The translations under genes were made by a program, and so were the position numbers. A stretch of 64,000 nucleotides of DNA from positions 39,474 to 103,473 of the forward strand of contig DDPF01000009.1 in assembly GCA_002342065.1 (NCBI GenBank). Reading direction: 5' to 3'. The stretch is from Bacteroidetes bacterium UBA2475 (GTDB lineage: Bacteria; Bacteroidota; Bacteroidia; B-17B0; Aurantibacillaceae). A model generated the notes under the pieces. That model was not told the origin of the DNA. It saw nothing but the letters and a program-made list of their open reading frames with translations, and searched no databases. Numbering within the stretch: position 1 is the first letter of the stretch; each line of letters opens with the position of its first letter. Positions 63,101-64,000 of the stretch are shown here, one piece after another.

Positions 63101-63363
63101 ATTTATATTCCGGCAATGTTATTAGTATAGAAGATAAAGATTTTTTGAATGAAAAATTAAAGCTATATCAAGAAATTAGTGTTGAGCAATTAAAATCTCT
63201 TTATGTAGAAACTTATAGCAATGCCATATTGACTGAGGAGGGAAATGCCGGACTTGGCTTGTTAACAATTGCCATCAAAGCAAAACAAGACTTGAGGTAT
63301 GAGTTTGTAAAGATAAACGACAATTTTTATCATTACAACTTAGAAATAACGATAGCGATCTAA
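60181..63363 (+). CDS. TPR-TM-SpoIIE/PP2C-SiaB fusion (putative phosphatase and kinase in one chain)
   Basis: This 1060-residue protein has a signal peptide (1-18), TPR-like repeats at about 30-430, a long coiled coil to about 550, a membrane helix at about 556-576 (IGLVLMGFVFLLFAFFLY) and a second coiled coil. A SpoIIE/PP2C domain at about 640-875 keeps metal residues (VNGDFFLV, ADCTGHGVPGALLSIIGY, QTDDVTVLGF). The C-terminal ~185 residues match the SiaB-family kinase (DUF6272): QDVVISTVQLIERKLNIK, the N-box ATEILQNITKHQ near 943-954 and a G-box GNAGLGLLTIA near 1021. In Pseudomonas these are two proteins, SiaA and SiaB. The start is TTG, overlapping the receptor stop. Confidence 0.85.
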   Translation: MKKLLLILLFGSIYSLKAQYFDITKVITDNLRFENEKLQNFYEQNINLSEKENSLQKIIYEIAKESNNKQMSQNDECCYEILLGLNYSLKNQNKEAIKYVVKSKRISEKLNSDRLVNANAVLASLVYRKMEANSSVVDEIKKCKNLKVHEQYQILLTKIVYQELIKDYVSLIANIEPLNTAAKSTSNYDYLYFSKKLFYFYLEVKKDYETALKYSSLNQSIIENFTQGTQFNKDVYYTFKPTIDDDYIVFEKIVCLSNRGTAYRLLNNLPESENSLQAAIELSKTYKAGKTLGFLYNNFGLTYTILKKYDKANSYYQLALSENVAQKKQDAIAETYNLIAKNELLRNQQQLSSQACQDAIKISEKNSDYKNLAASYFILSEVYQINNDYLNAQKNYKMFTYYSELSEKSKVDKNERDLKVSSEALVSISAFERDFSEIEKNELELLRIKLESEQRAQELLLLKKENELKEKTLLNQQLEKDRVLKSLALIQQQLEKEKLAKDYDRINKDREIKGLENEKSKGQISLLNSQKTIYEKEKILKSLEAKSDKEQKKYLTIGLVLMGFVFLLFAFFLYRNNKQRKIIQGTNIELERITDYLKGSNAKLEESVSEINKQKQIIETKNYQIVESINYSLRIQEALLFNEKELTNFFKDSFIISRAKDIVNGDFFLVTKKRNKIYAIVADCTGHGVPGALLSIIGYEEISHLIEYHNYSPAQILEKLNTKINQLLNSDKQVGSDGMDVMLLELDTVSKTLTFAGARSYLLVYDNNCLTEYKGDRISIGEFTEEKVNFNNHQLEISENTKIYMYSDGFQDQQTEKNLKRIGSKVLKQAILDSVEKPFNEQRNRLLRLFEEQKGGNKQTDDVTVLGFAPSLFLNQEELKTENPKIRQLLSSISNDDFSVHNLVVVYGQMNQDVVISTVQLIERKLNIKSLNKGYINRIKSIATEILQNITKHQYTDVNYSPYFILNESNGNLNLYSGNVISIEDKDFLNEKLKLYQEISVEQLKSLYVETYSNAILTEEGNAGLGLLTIAIKAKQDLRYEFVKINDNFYHYNLEITIAI

Positions 63364-63422
63364 CTTTAATTGGTTTAAAATAATTTAAAATTTAACTTAA
63401 CACAAAAAACGAGTATATAAAA

Positions 63423-64000
63423 ATGAAAACGCAACAATTTTGTTTAAATGATAAAAAATGGGTGACAAATGATCTAAATGCAATTGAACCACAAATTAGT
63501 TTTTTATTTGGCTCAAGACCAACGATTGAGAATAATCGCGAAGCAATTAGAAACTTTATTGAAAAATTTCCGAATAGTGTTGTAGTAACGTGCAGTTCTG
63601 CCGGTAATATTATGGATGAACAATTACTGGACAACACAATTGTTGCAACAAGTATTGAATTGGAAAAATCAAAAGTAAAGGCAAAGAGTTTTTTGTTTGG
63701 TCATAAAAAGGAGGAAGATTTTGGCGTTGAAATTGCAAATTATTTTGCAGCCGATGATTTAAGTTATTTATTTTTGTTGAGTAATATGGGTATTAACGCG
63801 GGTAATTTACTAAAAGGTATAAACTCGATATACAAGGGAAAAATTCCTGTATCCGGCGGAGTAGCCGGCGACGACACACGTTTTGAAAAAACATTGGTTG
63901 GTATTAATGAAGAAATAAACAGTAATCAGATTACGGCAATTGGATTTTATGGCAAGCACCTAAAAATAGCGCACGGGTCAAAGGGTGGGTGGGATACGTT
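63423..64000 (+). CDS. FIST-domain protein (partial, runs off the window)
   Basis: Only the first ~192 residues are in the window, without a stop. They match the N-terminal FIST sensory domain: QISFLFGSRPTIENNREAIR, VVVTCSSAGNIMDEQLLDN, LFLLSNMGINAGNLLKGI, IPVSGGVAGDDTRF and TAIGFYGKHLKIAHGS. FIST domains are found beside or fused to signal-transduction output domains and may bind amino acids. The ATG at 63423 follows the SiaB fusion by 59 bp on the same strand, so it probably belongs to the same operon. What follows FIST_C is not visible. Confidence 0.85.
   Translation, partial: MKTQQFCLNDKKWVTNDLNAIEPQISFLFGSRPTIENNREAIRNFIEKFPNSVVVTCSSAGNIMDEQLLDNTIVATSIELEKSKVKAKSFLFGHKKEEDFGVEIANYFAADDLSYLFLLSNMGINAGNLLKGINSIYKGKIPVSGGVAGDDTRFEKTLVGINEEINSNQITAIGFYGKHLKIAHGSKGGWDT

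Overview
The window reads as a chromosomal segment of an AT-rich member of the Bacteroidota, probably from the Flavobacteriales/Sphingobacteriales breadth. The evidence is a T9SS type A C-terminal sorting domain, a SusC-like TonB-dependent receptor paired with a DUF4249 lipoprotein, DUF4476 and DUF4349 proteins, many genes without a Shine-Dalgarno sequence, and several upstream boxes matching the Bacteroidota -7 consensus TAnnTTTG. No insertion sequence, phage gene, CRISPR array or rRNA was seen. One tRNA-Leu(TAG) is present.

Layout. 1-4.4 kb: end of an MBL-fold hydrolase gene, then small membrane proteins (TspO/MBR, lmo0937-like, DUF1003) and a large AsmA-like DUF748 protein. 4.8-6.9 kb: a secreted protein and gap (GAPDH); the start of gap carries a 146-bp tandem duplication that leaves a 49-codon decoy ORF. 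6.9-13.4 kb: lipoproteins, a DUF4249/TonB receptor pair, a DUF4349 protein and a trypsin-fold protein that has lost its catalytic triad. 13.5-17.6 kb: hisS-hutH-NTR-like-ppa, a tight plus-strand operon. 17.7-36.9 kb: a surface-polysaccharide locus. It holds galE, a sugar amidotransferase and a putative polymerase or transferase, then a minus-strand operon of 15 genes: a Wzt-like ABC ATPase, GT61, GT4 and GT2 transferases, three FkbM and one DUF268 methyltransferase-like proteins, an aminotransferase, an epimerase and acyltransferases. 37-45.4 kb: a DUF4476 protein, uvrC, a truncated PqqB-like gene, tRNA-Leu, an Omp28/T9SS protein, a cupin and a TMTC-like membrane TPR protein. 45.4-49 kb: an NtrY-like histidine kinase.

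49.2-64 kb is the most interesting region. It looks like an unusually elaborated SiaABC-type partner-switching system. A 2576-residue membrane sensor (beta-propeller, Y_Y_Y, multi-TM, seven PAS, three GAF) ends in a SpoIIE/PP2C phosphatase instead of a histidine kinase. It is followed by three tandem SiaC-family (DUF1987) phosphoprotein genes, the middle one inactivated by a frameshift in its conserved SLPEN motif. Next come a TonB-dependent receptor, a 1060-residue TPR-TM-PP2C protein whose C-terminus is a SiaB-family kinase domain (phosphatase and kinase in one chain), and a FIST-domain sensor running off the end. In the Pseudomonas SiaABCD system, phosphatase SiaA and kinase SiaB set the phosphorylation of SiaC, which controls the diguanylate cyclase SiaD. 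No GGDEF gene is visible here, so the output is unknown.
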